DNA of 64,000 nt from UBA1672 sp963977495 (GTDB lineage: Bacteria > Pseudomonadota > Alphaproteobacteria > Micavibrionales > Micavibrionaceae). Below the pieces are notes generated by a model, which saw nothing but the letters and a program-made list of their open reading frames with translations, made no database searches and was not told where the DNA came from. Location: assembly GCA_963977495.1 (NCBI GenBank), contig CAXBOT010000001.1, positions 1,116,001-1,180,000 of the forward strand. The letters are read 5' to 3'. The position numbers were made by a program, and so were the translations under genes. Positions within the stretch are counted from its first letter, which is position 1. Every line of letters begins with the position of its first letter. Shown one piece after another: positions 16,680 through 25,095 of the stretch.

Positions 16680-17587
16680 CCATACATAAAACAAAATCAG
16701 ATATCCTGATTTTTGATCGCGATCAGGTACAGCGCAGCAGACAGCGCGCCCTGCCGCGTTTTGAGGAATATGACTTCCTGTTTCAATGGAGCAAAAATCA
16801 ACTCTTTGACAGATTACACGATATAAACCGTCAATTTGAATCCGCCTTGCAAATCGGCTCACGCGCCGCGCTGCTGCAGGGGGAGCATGACAAAATCAGT
16901 CATCTTTTGACCTGTGATTTAACCGCGCAGCCTCTCACGCCTGATGCCCCCGCCTATGTTCAAGCCTCTGAGGAATTCTTGCCCATCGCGCCGCAAAGCA
17001 TGGATTTAATTCTCAGTAATTTGAATTTGCATACGGTCAATGATCTGCCCGGCGCTTTGCTGCAAATCCGAAATGCGCTGAAGGCCGATGGCCTGTTTAT
17101 GGCCGCAATGCTCGGCGGTGAAACCTTGCATGAATTACGCAAAATCCTTACCGATATTGAATTGAACACGTCCGGCGGCATCAGCCCGCGCATCGCACCC
17201 TTTGCCGATAAACAACAAATGGGCGACCTGCTACAGCGCGCAGGCTTCGCTTTACCTGTCGTTGATTCTGATATTATTACAGTGACTTACGACAATGTTT
17301 TTAAGCTGTTCCATGACCTGCGCGGTATGGGGGAAAATAACAGCATTGCGGAGCGTAACAAACAATTCGTTTCGAAAGACTTCTTTATGCGCACGGCGCA
17401 GGCCTATCACGATCAATTTGCACAAAGTGACGGGCGGATCGTGGCCTCGTTCGAGATCATATTCCTACTCGGGTGGTCGCCCCATGAATCACAGCAAAAA
17501 CCCTTGCGTCCCGGCAGCGCGGAGCACAGGCTCGCCGATCTTCTCGGCGCAACCGAACACTCAACCGGAGAGAAAACAAAACCATGA
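16673..17587 (+). CDS. NDUFAF5/BioC-like methyltransferase-domain protein
   Basis: The 304-residue protein resembles the alphaproteobacterial relatives of mitochondrial NDUFAF5, a SAM-dependent enzyme that modifies a complex I subunit. The N-terminus DILIFDRDQVQRSRQRALPR matches the family's FDR...RxRA start. The SAM fold follows with LQIGSRAALLQG as a degenerate motif I (the usual GxGxG is LQIGSR here). The MDLILSNLNLHTVNDLPGAL segment is motif IV, with RNALKADGLFMAAMLGGETL after it. In many alphaproteobacteria this gene neighbours comF and grxC, as here. The weak motif I leaves SAM binding uncertain. It overlaps the upstream fusion gene by 7 bp and gloB by 4 bp, so the three are translationally coupled. 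Confidence 0.85.
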   Translation: MVAIHKTKSDILIFDRDQVQRSRQRALPRFEEYDFLFQWSKNQLFDRLHDINRQFESALQIGSRAALLQGEHDKISHLLTCDLTAQPLTPDAPAYVQASEEFLPIAPQSMDLILSNLNLHTVNDLPGALLQIRNALKADGLFMAAMLGGETLHELRKILTDIELNTSGGISPRIAPFADKQQMGDLLQRAGFALPVVDSDIITVTYDNVFKLFHDLRGMGENNSIAERNKQFVSKDFFMRTAQAYHDQFAQSDGRIVASFEIIFLLGWSPHESQQKPLRPGSAEHRLADLLGATEHSTGEKTKP

Positions 17588-18303
17588 TTGATGTGCAACT
17601 CATCCCGATAATCGAAGATAACTATGCCGCCCTGATCAAAACACCATGCGGCAAAGTCGCTATTCTCGATCCGGGCGAGGCCGCCCCTGTGATTCAGGCA
17701 TTGGATAACCAAAATTTAACGCCCGATTATATCCTGATCACGCATCATCACTGGGATCATGTCAACGGCATCCCGAAACTGAAACAAAAATACGCTTGCC
17801 CCGTGGTCGCGCCGCAAGCCGAAGCCAAACGCATCAAGGGTGTGGACATCACCCTGAATGATGGTGACATATTCGATCTTGGCGACGAACAAGCGCGCAT
17901 CATATCCACCCCCGGTCACACATTGGGCGGTATTTGCTACTATTTCGAGCAGAGCAACATTGTCTTCACAGGTGATACGCTATTCTCATTGGGCTGCGGG
18001 CGTTTATTCGAAGGCAGCGCCGCAGATATGTATGCCTCCATGGAAAAGCTCAAAGCCCTGCCCGATGACACACTTGTTTATTGCGGACATGAATATACGC
18101 GCGGTAATGCAGGGTTTTGTCTGGCGATGGAGCCAAATAATGATGATTTGAAAAACCGTATTGAAGAGGTCAAAGCCTTGCGCGAAAAGAATACGCCAAC
18201 CTTGCCCTCAACCATCGGATTGGAAAAGAAAACCAACGTCTTCATGCGCACAAAAAGCGCCGAAGAGTTCGGCATTATCCGTAAGAAAAAAGATAATTTT
18301 TAA
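17584..18303 (+). CDS. gloB: Hydroxyacylglutathione hydrolase (glyoxalase II)
   Basis: This 239-residue metallo-beta-lactamase-fold enzyme hydrolyses S-lactoylglutathione in methylglyoxal detoxification. The binuclear metal motif THHHWDH is at residues 53-59. The second ligand set is STPGHTLGGICYY, and FTGDTLFSLGCGRLFEG carries the bridging Asp. YCGHEYT supplies the last His and the glutathione-binding region. The C-terminus has the family-specific NVFMR. Length is typical of bacterial GloB. Its ATG overlaps the previous stop (ATGA). It converges on the small gene at 18300-18635 with a 4-bp overlap. Confidence 0.95.
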   Translation: MIDVQLIPIIEDNYAALIKTPCGKVAILDPGEAAPVIQALDNQNLTPDYILITHHHWDHVNGIPKLKQKYACPVVAPQAEAKRIKGVDITLNDGDIFDLGDEQARIISTPGHTLGGICYYFEQSNIVFTGDTLFSLGCGRLFEGSAADMYASMEKLKALPDDTLVYCGHEYTRGNAGFCLAMEPNNDDLKNRIEEVKALREKNTPTLPSTIGLEKKTNVFMRTKSAEEFGIIRKKKDNF

Positions 18304-18635
18304 TCGTTACCGCTTGGTTTTCTCGGCGCGCGTCTGCGCTTTGGCTTTGTTTGAACAACCGGCCCACTGCTATTATCCTCAGGTTCCAGAATAGTGCTCG
18401 CAGGCCCCTTACTGTTTGATCTGTGCGATGGAATAGGAAGTGGCTTGGATGTGATTTGATCACGCTCACTAATCGCCAATTCAATTTCAAGGCGCGAAGA
18501 TACTTTGCGTAACTCGTGGATAGCAGAATGTAATTCTTCCTGAGACTTTGGATCCTGCTTTTTCTCATCCCATACCAAATAGGCTTCCAGACATGTCTGT
18601 GACGTTTCTTTCAACCGTGTTTGAATATCTTCCAT
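18300..18635 (-). CDS. Small protein of unknown function with coiled-coil N-terminus and basic tail
   Basis: I do not recognise a family. The 111-residue product has a helical, heptad-like first half (MEDIQTRLKETSQTCLEAYL to about residue 60). A disordered Ser/Pro-rich middle follows and then a strongly basic end (KPKRRRAPRKPSGND). A clear AGGAG site six bases before the ATG at 18635 supports expression; the ORF could begin one codon earlier at a TTG. The tail could bind nucleic acid, but nothing else supports this. It lies downstream of guaC on the same strand, 86 bp away. Confidence 0.65.
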   Translation of the reverse strand: MEDIQTRLKETSQTCLEAYLVWDEKKQDPKSQEELHSAIHELRKVSSRLEIELAISERDQITSKPLPIPSHRSNSKGPASTILEPEDNSSGPVVQTKPKRRRAPRKPSGND

Positions 18636-18721
18636 CAAAAGCTCCTTTTAAGATCTACATAGTTCAGAATGAAACACTTTATCCATTTGCACGCTACGAA
18701 GCAAGACAATCAAATCAAATG

Positions 18722-19768
18722 TTACGACTGATTTCCAAAAACATTGTTGATTTGCTGACTCACCCGAATAAACGTCGTGCGTTTGGATAATTCCTTAAGC
18801 TTCGTCGCACCAACATAGGTACAGGCCGAACGTACACCGCCCAGAATATCCTGCAATGTCGCGGAGACATCGCCGCGATACGGGATTTTAACCGTTTTAC
18901 CTTCACTCGCGCGGTATTCTGCAACGCCGCCTTTATGCTTTTTCATGGCAGTGCTACTGCTCATTCCATAGAAAGCCAGATACTTCTTGCCGTCTTCTTC
19001 GACGAGTGTTTGCTCACTCTGATCATGGCCTGCAAGCATCCCGCCAAGCATGACAAAGTCCGCGCCCGCGCCAAAGGCTTTGGCAATATCACCTGGTACA
19101 GTGCAACCACCATCCGCGCAAATCAATCCACTCAAACCATGCGCAGCGTCCGCACATTCAATAATCGCAGAAAGCTGCGGATAACCAACGCCTGTCATAT
19201 TACGCGTGGTACACACACTGCCCGGCCCGATACCGACCTTTACGACGTCTACGCCGGATAAAATAAGCTCCTCCACCATTTCACCAGTCACAACATTGCC
19301 TGCCATAATGGTGACGTCAGGCATCATCTCGCGGATGCGTTTGACGAAATCTAAGAAATGCTCGCTATAACCATTGGCAACATCAACGCATAATTTTGTC
19401 AGCATACCCGGGTGTTTTTTAACGAACGCTTCGAGTTTTTCCTGATCGTCTTTGACCATCCCGATACTGTACCAAACGCGCTGTGGTCCATGTGTTTCAA
19501 AAAACGTGTTCAAGCTCTCCAGATCATAATGCTTATGCAGCGCGACGCTCATGCCTGTATCCTGCTCAACAAATGCATTGGCCATCGCCATCGTACCAAC
19601 GCCATCCATATTGGCCGCAATAATCGGCACACCGTGATACGCCCGCCCGCTCCATTTGAATGTATATTCACGCGTGATATCGACATCCTTGCGCGAGCGT
19701 AGGGTCGAACGCTTCGGGCGAATCAAAACATCTTTAAAATCCAGTTTGGTATCTTCTTCTATACGCAT
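18722..19768 (-). CDS. guaC: GMP reductase
   Basis: GMP reductase converts GMP to IMP with NADPH, recycling guanine nucleotides to adenine. The 348-residue TIM-barrel protein has the IMPDH/GMPR signature VGIGPGSVCTTR with catalytic Cys186, the same position as in E. coli GuaC. It lacks the CBS-domain insertion of IMP dehydrogenase, which together with length identifies it as GuaC. Other matching segments are KLDFKDVLIRPKRSTL at the start, AGNVVTGEM, GAGADFVMLGGMLAGHD and YRGDVSATLQDILGG. It is preceded 29 bp upstream on the same strand by the DUF1192 gene. Confidence 0.96.
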   Translation of the reverse strand: MRIEEDTKLDFKDVLIRPKRSTLRSRKDVDITREYTFKWSGRAYHGVPIIAANMDGVGTMAMANAFVEQDTGMSVALHKHYDLESLNTFFETHGPQRVWYSIGMVKDDQEKLEAFVKKHPGMLTKLCVDVANGYSEHFLDFVKRIREMMPDVTIMAGNVVTGEMVEELILSGVDVVKVGIGPGSVCTTRNMTGVGYPQLSAIIECADAAHGLSGLICADGGCTVPGDIAKAFGAGADFVMLGGMLAGHDQSEQTLVEEDGKKYLAFYGMSSSTAMKKHKGGVAEYRASEGKTVKIPYRGDVSATLQDILGGVRSACTYVGATKLKELSKRTTFIRVSQQINNVFGNQS

Positions 19769-19797
19769 GATATGTCCTGTCTTATAGAGTTGGTTAA

Positions 19798-19977
19798 TTA
19801 CTTGAAAAAGGCAGAGGCAGCATCGCTGGATGCTTTCTTCTTTTTGATGTCGGCCTGAACGCGCTCTATTTCTGATTCTAGCGCACCGATATAGTCTTGC
19901 AGATCCGCAATTGATAGCGTTTCAAGATTACGCGGGAATTTATCCGACTTTGGCTTGGGCAGATCGTCATCAAACAT
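19798..19977 (-). CDS. DUF1192 small protein
   Basis: The 59-residue product starts MFDDDLPKPKSDKFPRNLET and continues LSIADLQDYIGALESEI, an acidic-Pro start followed by a single amphipathic coiled coil and an A-S-A-F-F-K end. This pattern is the DUF1192 family, restricted largely to alphaproteobacteria, with unknown function. The open frame extends 23 codons further upstream, but the family begins at this methionine. It lies upstream of guaC on the same strand and divergent from trcR. Confidence 0.82.
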   Translation of the reverse strand: MFDDDLPKPKSDKFPRNLETLSIADLQDYIGALESEIERVQADIKKKKASSDAASAFFK

Positions 19978-20238
19978 CGTTAAAAAAGTTCCACTTATAC
20001 GACCAAAAACAAAAGAAACTTGCCACGCGACAAGCTCCACCGCCAAAGAGTAAAAGCATATCGCCCTAAAAGCAATCCATATATGATATCACTCTTACAG
20101 TAAAAAAAACTAGTATTTGCGTAAAAGATCGCTTATAAAGCACAGGTTCCCTATATATTTTAAACGTACAATTACATTGAGCCAAGGGACAGGCTCGGAT
20201 GAACCCTTTATTTTGGAAAAGTTTTTAAGGAGACTATA

Positions 20239-20937
20239 ATGGCGAAGGCCGCACAGAAAAGCGCACAACTGCTTATGCCGAAAGCGACATCAGTTTGGTT
20301 AATCGAGAATACCGCGCTGACATTCACGCAAATTGCTGAATTCACCGGTATCACAGAAATTGAGGTCGAAGCTCTTGCTAATGAAGAAATCGGCAAAGGT
20401 TTGGTTGGCAGAGATCCTGTTGACTATGGCGAGCTAACACGCGAAGAACTTGATCGTTGTGAAGCAGATCCGGCGGCATCTTTGAAAATTGCCAAACGTG
20501 ATCTTCCTGCGGCGAAAGTGCGCTCTAAAGGGCCGCGCTATACACCTGTTTCAAAACGTGGTGATAAGCCTGATGCGATTGCCTATATTCTCAAGCACAA
20601 TCCTGAGATTTCAGACGCACAGATCTGTAAGCTTGTTGGCACAACAAAGCCGACCATCGCTGCTATTCGTGAGCGTTCACACCCGAACACGCCGAATTTA
20701 CGTCCGCGCCACCCTGCAGAATTGGGTTTGTGTAGCTATCAGGAATTCGAAATTTCTTACCACAAAGGATTGAAGGCTGCGGGTAAAGACCCTGAAACCA
20801 TCAAGGCCGAGCGTGATGCAGAAATCCAGCAGGCATTGAATGCACCGCAAGAAAACGATCATGCACGCGAATCAACGGGCGGTTTTGACTTTTCAAACTT
20901 TATGCCGGAAAGCTCAACCACATCTGACGATACATAA
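20239..20937 (+). CDS. trcR: Cell cycle transcriptional regulator TrcR (DUF1013)
   Basis: The 232-residue protein matches the DUF1013 family, named TrcR in Caulobacter, a regulator connected with the CtrA cell-cycle circuit. The N-terminus (LLMPKATSVWLIENTALTF) and the two helix-turn-helix-like regions are characteristic: TFTQIAEFTGITEIEVEALA near residues 35-55 and DAQICKLVGTTKPTIAAIRE near 130-150. LRPRHPAELGLCSYQEFE follows. The C-terminus is Gln/Ser-rich and probably flexible. An AAGGAG site precedes the ATG by nine bases. It has its own terminator. CckA, at the top of the CtrA pathway, is also in this window. Confidence 0.93.
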   Translation: MAKAAQKSAQLLMPKATSVWLIENTALTFTQIAEFTGITEIEVEALANEEIGKGLVGRDPVDYGELTREELDRCEADPAASLKIAKRDLPAAKVRSKGPRYTPVSKRGDKPDAIAYILKHNPEISDAQICKLVGTTKPTIAAIRERSHPNTPNLRPRHPAELGLCSYQEFEISYHKGLKAAGKDPETIKAERDAEIQQALNAPQENDHARESTGGFDFSNFMPESSTTSDDT

Positions 20938-20965
20938 TCGTACAAGACATAAAAACAAGATTCGA

Positions 20966-21000
20966 AAAAGCCGGACATCGTATCCGGCTTTTCCTTTTTT
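20966..21000 (+). terminator. Rho-independent terminator of trcR
   Basis: AAAAGCCGGA (20966-20975) pairs perfectly with TCCGGCTTTT (20983-20992) around a 7-base loop, followed by CCTTTTTT. It starts 28 bp after the trcR stop. It also lies 30 bp past the stop of the opposite-strand DUF465 gene and could serve that gene too, because the stem is flanked by A residues. Confidence 0.9.
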
Positions 21001-21029
21001 AGGGTCTCATACTATCGGGTTAATGCGCC

Positions 21030-21233
21030 CTATTGGCCTACGGCCTCTCGTTCTTCGGCGGCTAGTTTTTCTTTAACCATGAGTTTTTGTTTTTTAAGCT
21101 GACTGAGAAAGTAGTCTGTCGTAGATAGAGATTTTTGCGCGTTTTCAATTTCTTCCGATAACGCGGAATGTTTCTCTCTAAGTGACTGGATACGCGGATT
21201 TACTGAGTTCTCAGATACTGTCGTTAAAGACAT
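21030..21233 (-). CDS. DUF465 (YdcH-like) small protein
   Basis: The 67-residue protein fits DUF465: an R-I-Q-S-L-R-E-K-H segment, a central coiled coil with SALSEEIENAQKS, and the signature LSQLKKQKLMVKEKL near the end. The family is widespread in proteobacteria with no established function. A strong GGAGGAAG site precedes the ATG at 21233. It stands alone between the trcR terminator and the DUF924 gene. Confidence 0.85.
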   Translation of the reverse strand: MSLTTVSENSVNPRIQSLREKHSALSEEIENAQKSLSTTDYFLSQLKKQKLMVKEKLAAEEREAVGQ

Positions 21234-21403
21234 GCGGCTTCCTCCATTTTTTCTTGGCTAGTATCTTCAGGATAACGCGAAAAAGGCGTTTTTACAAAAA
21301 AATATTATTCTTACAACGAATCCAAAACCTTAACGGATGCCTATTTTATATGAGGAAATTCTAACATTATTATTTATCGATTCGAGGCATAAAACCCACC
21401 GAA

Positions 21404-21967
21404 TCAGAATCCTGCGCCGGGCAAATCAAGATATTGAAGCTCTTCTTCGGAACTATCACGGCCAAAAATTTTGTTTCTATGGGGAAAGCGGCCGAATTTC
21501 TCAATCACTTCCATGTGTTTCAGCGCGTATTCATAGCTCAGCGGGTCGTCATCTTTCATGGCTTCGAACAGCAAAACACAGCGTTTTTGTTCTTCGAGCT
21601 GTTCACTATGCATAAAGGGCATATACAGGAATTTGCGTTTTATCGGCGATAATACGGCATCAAAACCACGGTGCAGCGCATCTTTAGACACGAGAAGTGC
21701 CTTATCGTCTGTTGCGAACATCTTCTGTGTGCCGCGAAACATATTGCGGGGGAATTGATCCAACACAAGGCACAGCGCCAAAACGCCATCCGCATCCCGC
21801 GTCCAATCGGCACATAAATCTTTTTTCGCCATGTCATAAGTGACCATAAAGCGTTCAATGACTTCCTGATCAAAACTATCGTTTTTTTGAAACCATTGCA
21901 CCGGCATGGTTTCTTCAAACCAAAATTTCAGTACCTCTAATTTTGTATCGCGCACAGTAACCCCCAT
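21404..21967 (-). CDS. DUF924 family protein
   Basis: The 187-residue all-helical protein matches DUF924. It has the start VLKFWFEETMPVQWFQKND, the signature LALCLVLDQFPRNMFRGT near residues 65-85, LYMPFMHSEQLEEQKRCVLL near 115-135, and FGRFPHRNKIFGRDSS near the C-terminus. The family is TPR-like and uncharacterised. It lies downstream of the bc1 operon on the same strand, beyond a probable terminator, so it likely has its own promoter. Confidence 0.92.
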   Translation of the reverse strand: MGVTVRDTKLEVLKFWFEETMPVQWFQKNDSFDQEVIERFMVTYDMAKKDLCADWTRDADGVLALCLVLDQFPRNMFRGTQKMFATDDKALLVSKDALHRGFDAVLSPIKRKFLYMPFMHSEQLEEQKRCVLLFEAMKDDDPLSYEYALKHMEVIEKFGRFPHRNKIFGRDSSEEELQYLDLPGAGF

Positions 21968-21976
21968 CCTATAATA

Positions 21977-22002
21977 AACGCGCCGGAAAAAGCGGGCGCG
22001 TT
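21977..22002 (-). terminator. Probable terminator of the cytochrome bc1 operon
   Basis: AACGCGCC (21977-21984) pairs perfectly with GGCGCGTT (21995-22002). Read on the minus strand it follows the cytochrome c1 stop by 38 bp, but the trailing tract is only TTTATTAT, so the termination signal is moderate. It also sits directly upstream of the DUF924 start. Confidence 0.55.
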
Positions 22003-22040
22003 CATAATCTTTTTTTAACGGATGGGTTAGGGTTTAAAGC

Positions 22041-22814
22041 CTAATGCACATCCGCCCAGATTTTCTTTTTCACACGATACATAATGCCAGCAAATACGAG
22101 AAGGAACAAGATAACTCGAAACCCTGCCTTTTTACGTGCCTCCATATGCGGATCAGATGCGAATTTTAGGAACTGCACCAAATCATGTGCATATTGCTCA
22201 ACAGTTTCAGGCGAACCATCTTCGTAGGAAACCTGCCCCTCGGACAATGGCGGTGCCATAGAAATATTGTGGCCGGGAAAATATTTGTTCCAGTGCTTAC
22301 CTTCAACCACTTCCATACCTTCGGGCGGCTCGCCATAGCCGTTCAGAAGCCCATAAACATAGTTCGCACCGTTCGCACGTGCCTTGATAATCAATGACAA
22401 ATCAGGCGGTGTCGCGCCACCATTGGCAAAGGCTGCGGCCTTATCATTGGCAAATGGTGATACAAAATGATCGCTTGGCAAAGCCGCACGTTCAAACATA
22501 TCCCCTTCGTCATTCGGGCCGTCTTCTACAGTATATTCCGAAGCGATGTTCTTAATCTGCGATTCGTTATAGCCCAAAGCCTCAAGATTGCGGAAATACA
22601 TCCGTTTCATACTGTGACAGGATGCGCAAACCTCGCGATAGATTTTATAACCACGTTGCAAAGCAGCCTTATCATATTCACCAAACGCACCGATTGGCCC
22701 TTTTTCAAAGCTCCACTCCTGCGCCGGAGCAACCGGGGCATCCCCTGATGCCATAGCAGATGTGACAGGGGCAACGCTGATAATCAAAGCTGCGATTAAA
22801 TGACGTACATACAT
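22041..22814 (-). CDS. petC: Cytochrome c1 of the bc1 complex
   Basis: Cytochrome c1 passes electrons from the Rieske protein to cytochrome c in respiratory complex III. I chose the ATG at 22814, one base after the petB stop and preceded by AGGAG inside the petB end, giving 257 residues. It has a signal peptide (cleaved near SAMA), the heme c motif CASCH at Cys63/Cys66/His67, and a P-D-L-S-L-I-I-K-A-R segment. The sixth-ligand region (NISMAPPLSEG) carries the axial Met, and one C-terminal membrane anchor (AGFRVILFLLVFAGIMY) follows. It is the last gene of petA-petB-petC. Confidence 0.96.
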   Translation of the reverse strand: MYVRHLIAALIISVAPVTSAMASGDAPVAPAQEWSFEKGPIGAFGEYDKAALQRGYKIYREVCASCHSMKRMYFRNLEALGYNESQIKNIASEYTVEDGPNDEGDMFERAALPSDHFVSPFANDKAAAFANGGATPPDLSLIIKARANGANYVYGLLNGYGEPPEGMEVVEGKHWNKYFPGHNISMAPPLSEGQVSYEDGSPETVEQYAHDLVQFLKFASDPHMEARKKAGFRVILFLLVFAGIMYRVKKKIWADVH

Positions 22815-22815
22815 A

Positions 22816-24366
22816 TTATGCTCCTGCCTTTTTTTGTTTGTCCAAAACGGCCTGATGAATGGAAACCGGAAGTTCTTTTCCTTTTTCAAATCGGCTCAAC
22901 AATGGCAAGATAATCAAGAAGAAAAGGAAATAAAAGCCGGTAAAAGCTTGCGCCAGCATGGTGTTGTCAAACTTCAACATCTTCGCCTCTGCCGCATGCT
23001 CTGCGCCGTGGCTCGCACCATGTTCCGCACAGGCTTGCGCACTATCAACACACATTGACAAATACACCTTATCCGCAGGTTGAGAGCCAGCATATCCAAG
23101 AATACAGACACTGACCGTGAACAAAATCACAAAGACGCGGAAATACGGACGGAAACGCGCAGAGCGAATGGGGTGATTATCAAGCCAAGGTAAAATCACC
23201 AACAGGCCGATTGAACCAAACATCGCCAACACACCGCCAAGCTTTGCAGGAATAGGCGCATTTTCAGCCGCTGTTAGCGGAATAGCCCACCCCTGATTAG
23301 CATCGCCGATTAAACCGAATAACGCCAAAGCACTCCCAATAAGCGCCAAAGCAACGCCTTGTGACTTATTCAAGTATTTCGGGTTATGGCGCCAAATAAA
23401 CTCGACCATAAAGACCGCAAGCATCGCTAAACCGGCAAGCATATACAGGTTCATGTTAAAGGTAATCGCCCGCAAAATCGCATAGAACGGTAGGAAATAC
23501 CATTCAGGCACAATATGTGGCGGCGTCACCAACGGATTGGCCGGAATATAGTTATCAGGATGCCCGAGAGAATCCGGCATATAGAAGATAAACAGCGAAT
23601 AAATCACCATAAACACAACGATACCGAACATGTCCTTATAGGTATAATACGGATTGAACGGCAGCGTATCTTGCGGCCCCTTCACATCAATACCCAATGG
23701 GTTGTTCGAACCCGTAATATGCAATGCCCATATATGTAAGAACACAACGGCAAAAATTACGAACGGCAACAAGTAATGCAGCGCAAAGAAACGTGTCAGC
23801 GTCGGGTTATCAACCGAAAACCCGCCCCAAAGCAACGTCACAATCTGATCACCGATAAAGGGAATGGCGGAAAACAGGTTGGTAATAACGGTCGCCCCCC
23901 ACAAGCTCATCTGCCCCCAAGGCAACACATAGCCGATAAAAGCTGTCGCCATCATAAGAAGGAAAATAACCACACCCAAAATCCACAGAAGTTCACGCGG
24001 ACGTTTGTAAGAACCGTAATAAATACCGCGGAACATATGGATATAAACCGCAATAAAGAAGAACGACGCGCCGTTCATATGGATATTACGAAGCAGCCAA
24101 CCGCCATTCACATCGCGTGTGATACGCTCAACACTATCGAATGCCAATTTTGTATCTGCGGTGTAATGCATTGCCAAAATGATCCCCGTAAGAATCATAA
24201 TCATCAACATCACCATGGCGATTGCGCCAAAGTTCCAAAAATAATTGAAGTTTTTCGGGGTCGGAAAGACGCCGTATTCCTTCTGCAACATTGTAAAAAT
24301 AGGAAGACGTGAATCAATCCACTCAACAACGGGATGATCAAATTCCTCGCGCGTTCCACTTGCCAT
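22816..24366 (-). CDS. petB: Cytochrome b of the bc1 complex, with unusual insertions
   Basis: Cytochrome b carries hemes bL and bH and both quinone sites of complex III. The heme ligands are present as two pairs spaced by 14: His96/His110 and His197/His211. The Qo-site motif PEWY is at 287-290. At 516 residues it is longer than the usual 400-430 of alphaproteobacteria. About 70 residues (303-372) with two hydrophobic segments (307-325, 338-354) are inserted right after the PEWY helix, before IPAKLGGVLAMFGS. The loop between the last two helices holds an insert with Cys439, Cys446 and three His (AEHGASHGAEHAAEA). The core is otherwise conserved. It lies 9 bp downstream of petA and 1 bp before petC. 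Confidence 0.96.
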   Translation of the reverse strand: MASGTREEFDHPVVEWIDSRLPIFTMLQKEYGVFPTPKNFNYFWNFGAIAMVMLMIMILTGIILAMHYTADTKLAFDSVERITRDVNGGWLLRNIHMNGASFFFIAVYIHMFRGIYYGSYKRPRELLWILGVVIFLLMMATAFIGYVLPWGQMSLWGATVITNLFSAIPFIGDQIVTLLWGGFSVDNPTLTRFFALHYLLPFVIFAVVFLHIWALHITGSNNPLGIDVKGPQDTLPFNPYYTYKDMFGIVVFMVIYSLFIFYMPDSLGHPDNYIPANPLVTPPHIVPEWYFLPFYAILRAITFNMNLYMLAGLAMLAVFMVEFIWRHNPKYLNKSQGVALALIGSALALFGLIGDANQGWAIPLTAAENAPIPAKLGGVLAMFGSIGLLVILPWLDNHPIRSARFRPYFRVFVILFTVSVCILGYAGSQPADKVYLSMCVDSAQACAEHGASHGAEHAAEAKMLKFDNTMLAQAFTGFYFLFFLIILPLLSRFEKGKELPVSIHQAVLDKQKKAGA

Positions 24367-24375
24367 CGTTATTCC

Positions 24376-24924
24376 TTACCCAATTTTAATTGTTGTATCA
24401 CTGACGAATTCATAAGGCGGCACATGCAGGTTCTTAGGTGCCGGCCCCTTTCTAATACGACCCGATGTATCATATTGCGAGCCGTGACATGAACAAAACC
24501 AGCCACCATAATCGCCATGATTTTCAGATGGTTTTTGTCCCTGCGGAATACAGCCAAGATGCGTACAAACCCCAACAACGACAAGCCATTCAGGCTTTTG
24601 AACACGTTGATCATCGGATTGTTTATCCGTCAGACTGTGCACATCTACATCTGCTGCAGATTTTATTTCTTCTTCCGTTCTATGACGAATGAAAACCGGC
24701 TTACCGCGCCACATCACTGTTTTGGACTGCCCCACAGGCACATCACTCACATCAACCTCGACCGTTGCCAAAGCAAGTGTGTCCTTCGCAGGGTTGAGGG
24801 AGTTAATCAACGGTAACAAAGCGGCAATACCGCCCAGACCACCAAATGCCGCGGCCAGAATTTGCATGAAATCGCGGCGTGTTTCTCCATCATGCTTGTT
24901 TTCAGTTTTTACATCGGCTGACAT
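24376..24924 (-). CDS. petA: Ubiquinol-cytochrome c reductase Rieske iron-sulfur subunit
   Basis: The 182-residue protein has the twin-arginine-type N-terminus (ETRRDFMQILAAAFGG) that anchors Rieske subunits, then the cluster-binding boxes. CTHLGC holds ligands Cys120 and His122. CSCHGS holds ligands Cys144 and His147. The disulfide is Cys125-Cys146. GPAPKNLHVPPYEF completes the fold. It oxidises ubiquinol at the Qo site and reduces cytochrome c1. It is the first gene of the operon, so the bc1 promoter must lie between 24925 and the divergent trmL. Confidence 0.97.
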   Translation of the reverse strand: MSADVKTENKHDGETRRDFMQILAAAFGGLGGIAALLPLINSLNPAKDTLALATVEVDVSDVPVGQSKTVMWRGKPVFIRHRTEEEIKSAADVDVHSLTDKQSDDQRVQKPEWLVVVGVCTHLGCIPQGQKPSENHGDYGGWFCSCHGSQYDTSGRIRKGPAPKNLHVPPYEFVSDTTIKIG

Positions 24925-25095
24925 CTTCGCCCGAACCTCATTAAATAATTTATTGAAAGAAAGATAATCTTTTGAACAGTCTTTTAATCTTCTCTTTATA
25001 ATAGATCAAGCCCTTGCTTTCCAGTCTTGTAAAAGAAATTTGTTTTTTTATCCGTAAAGCATTAGAAAAATGTACAAATATTCAGGAGAATGATT

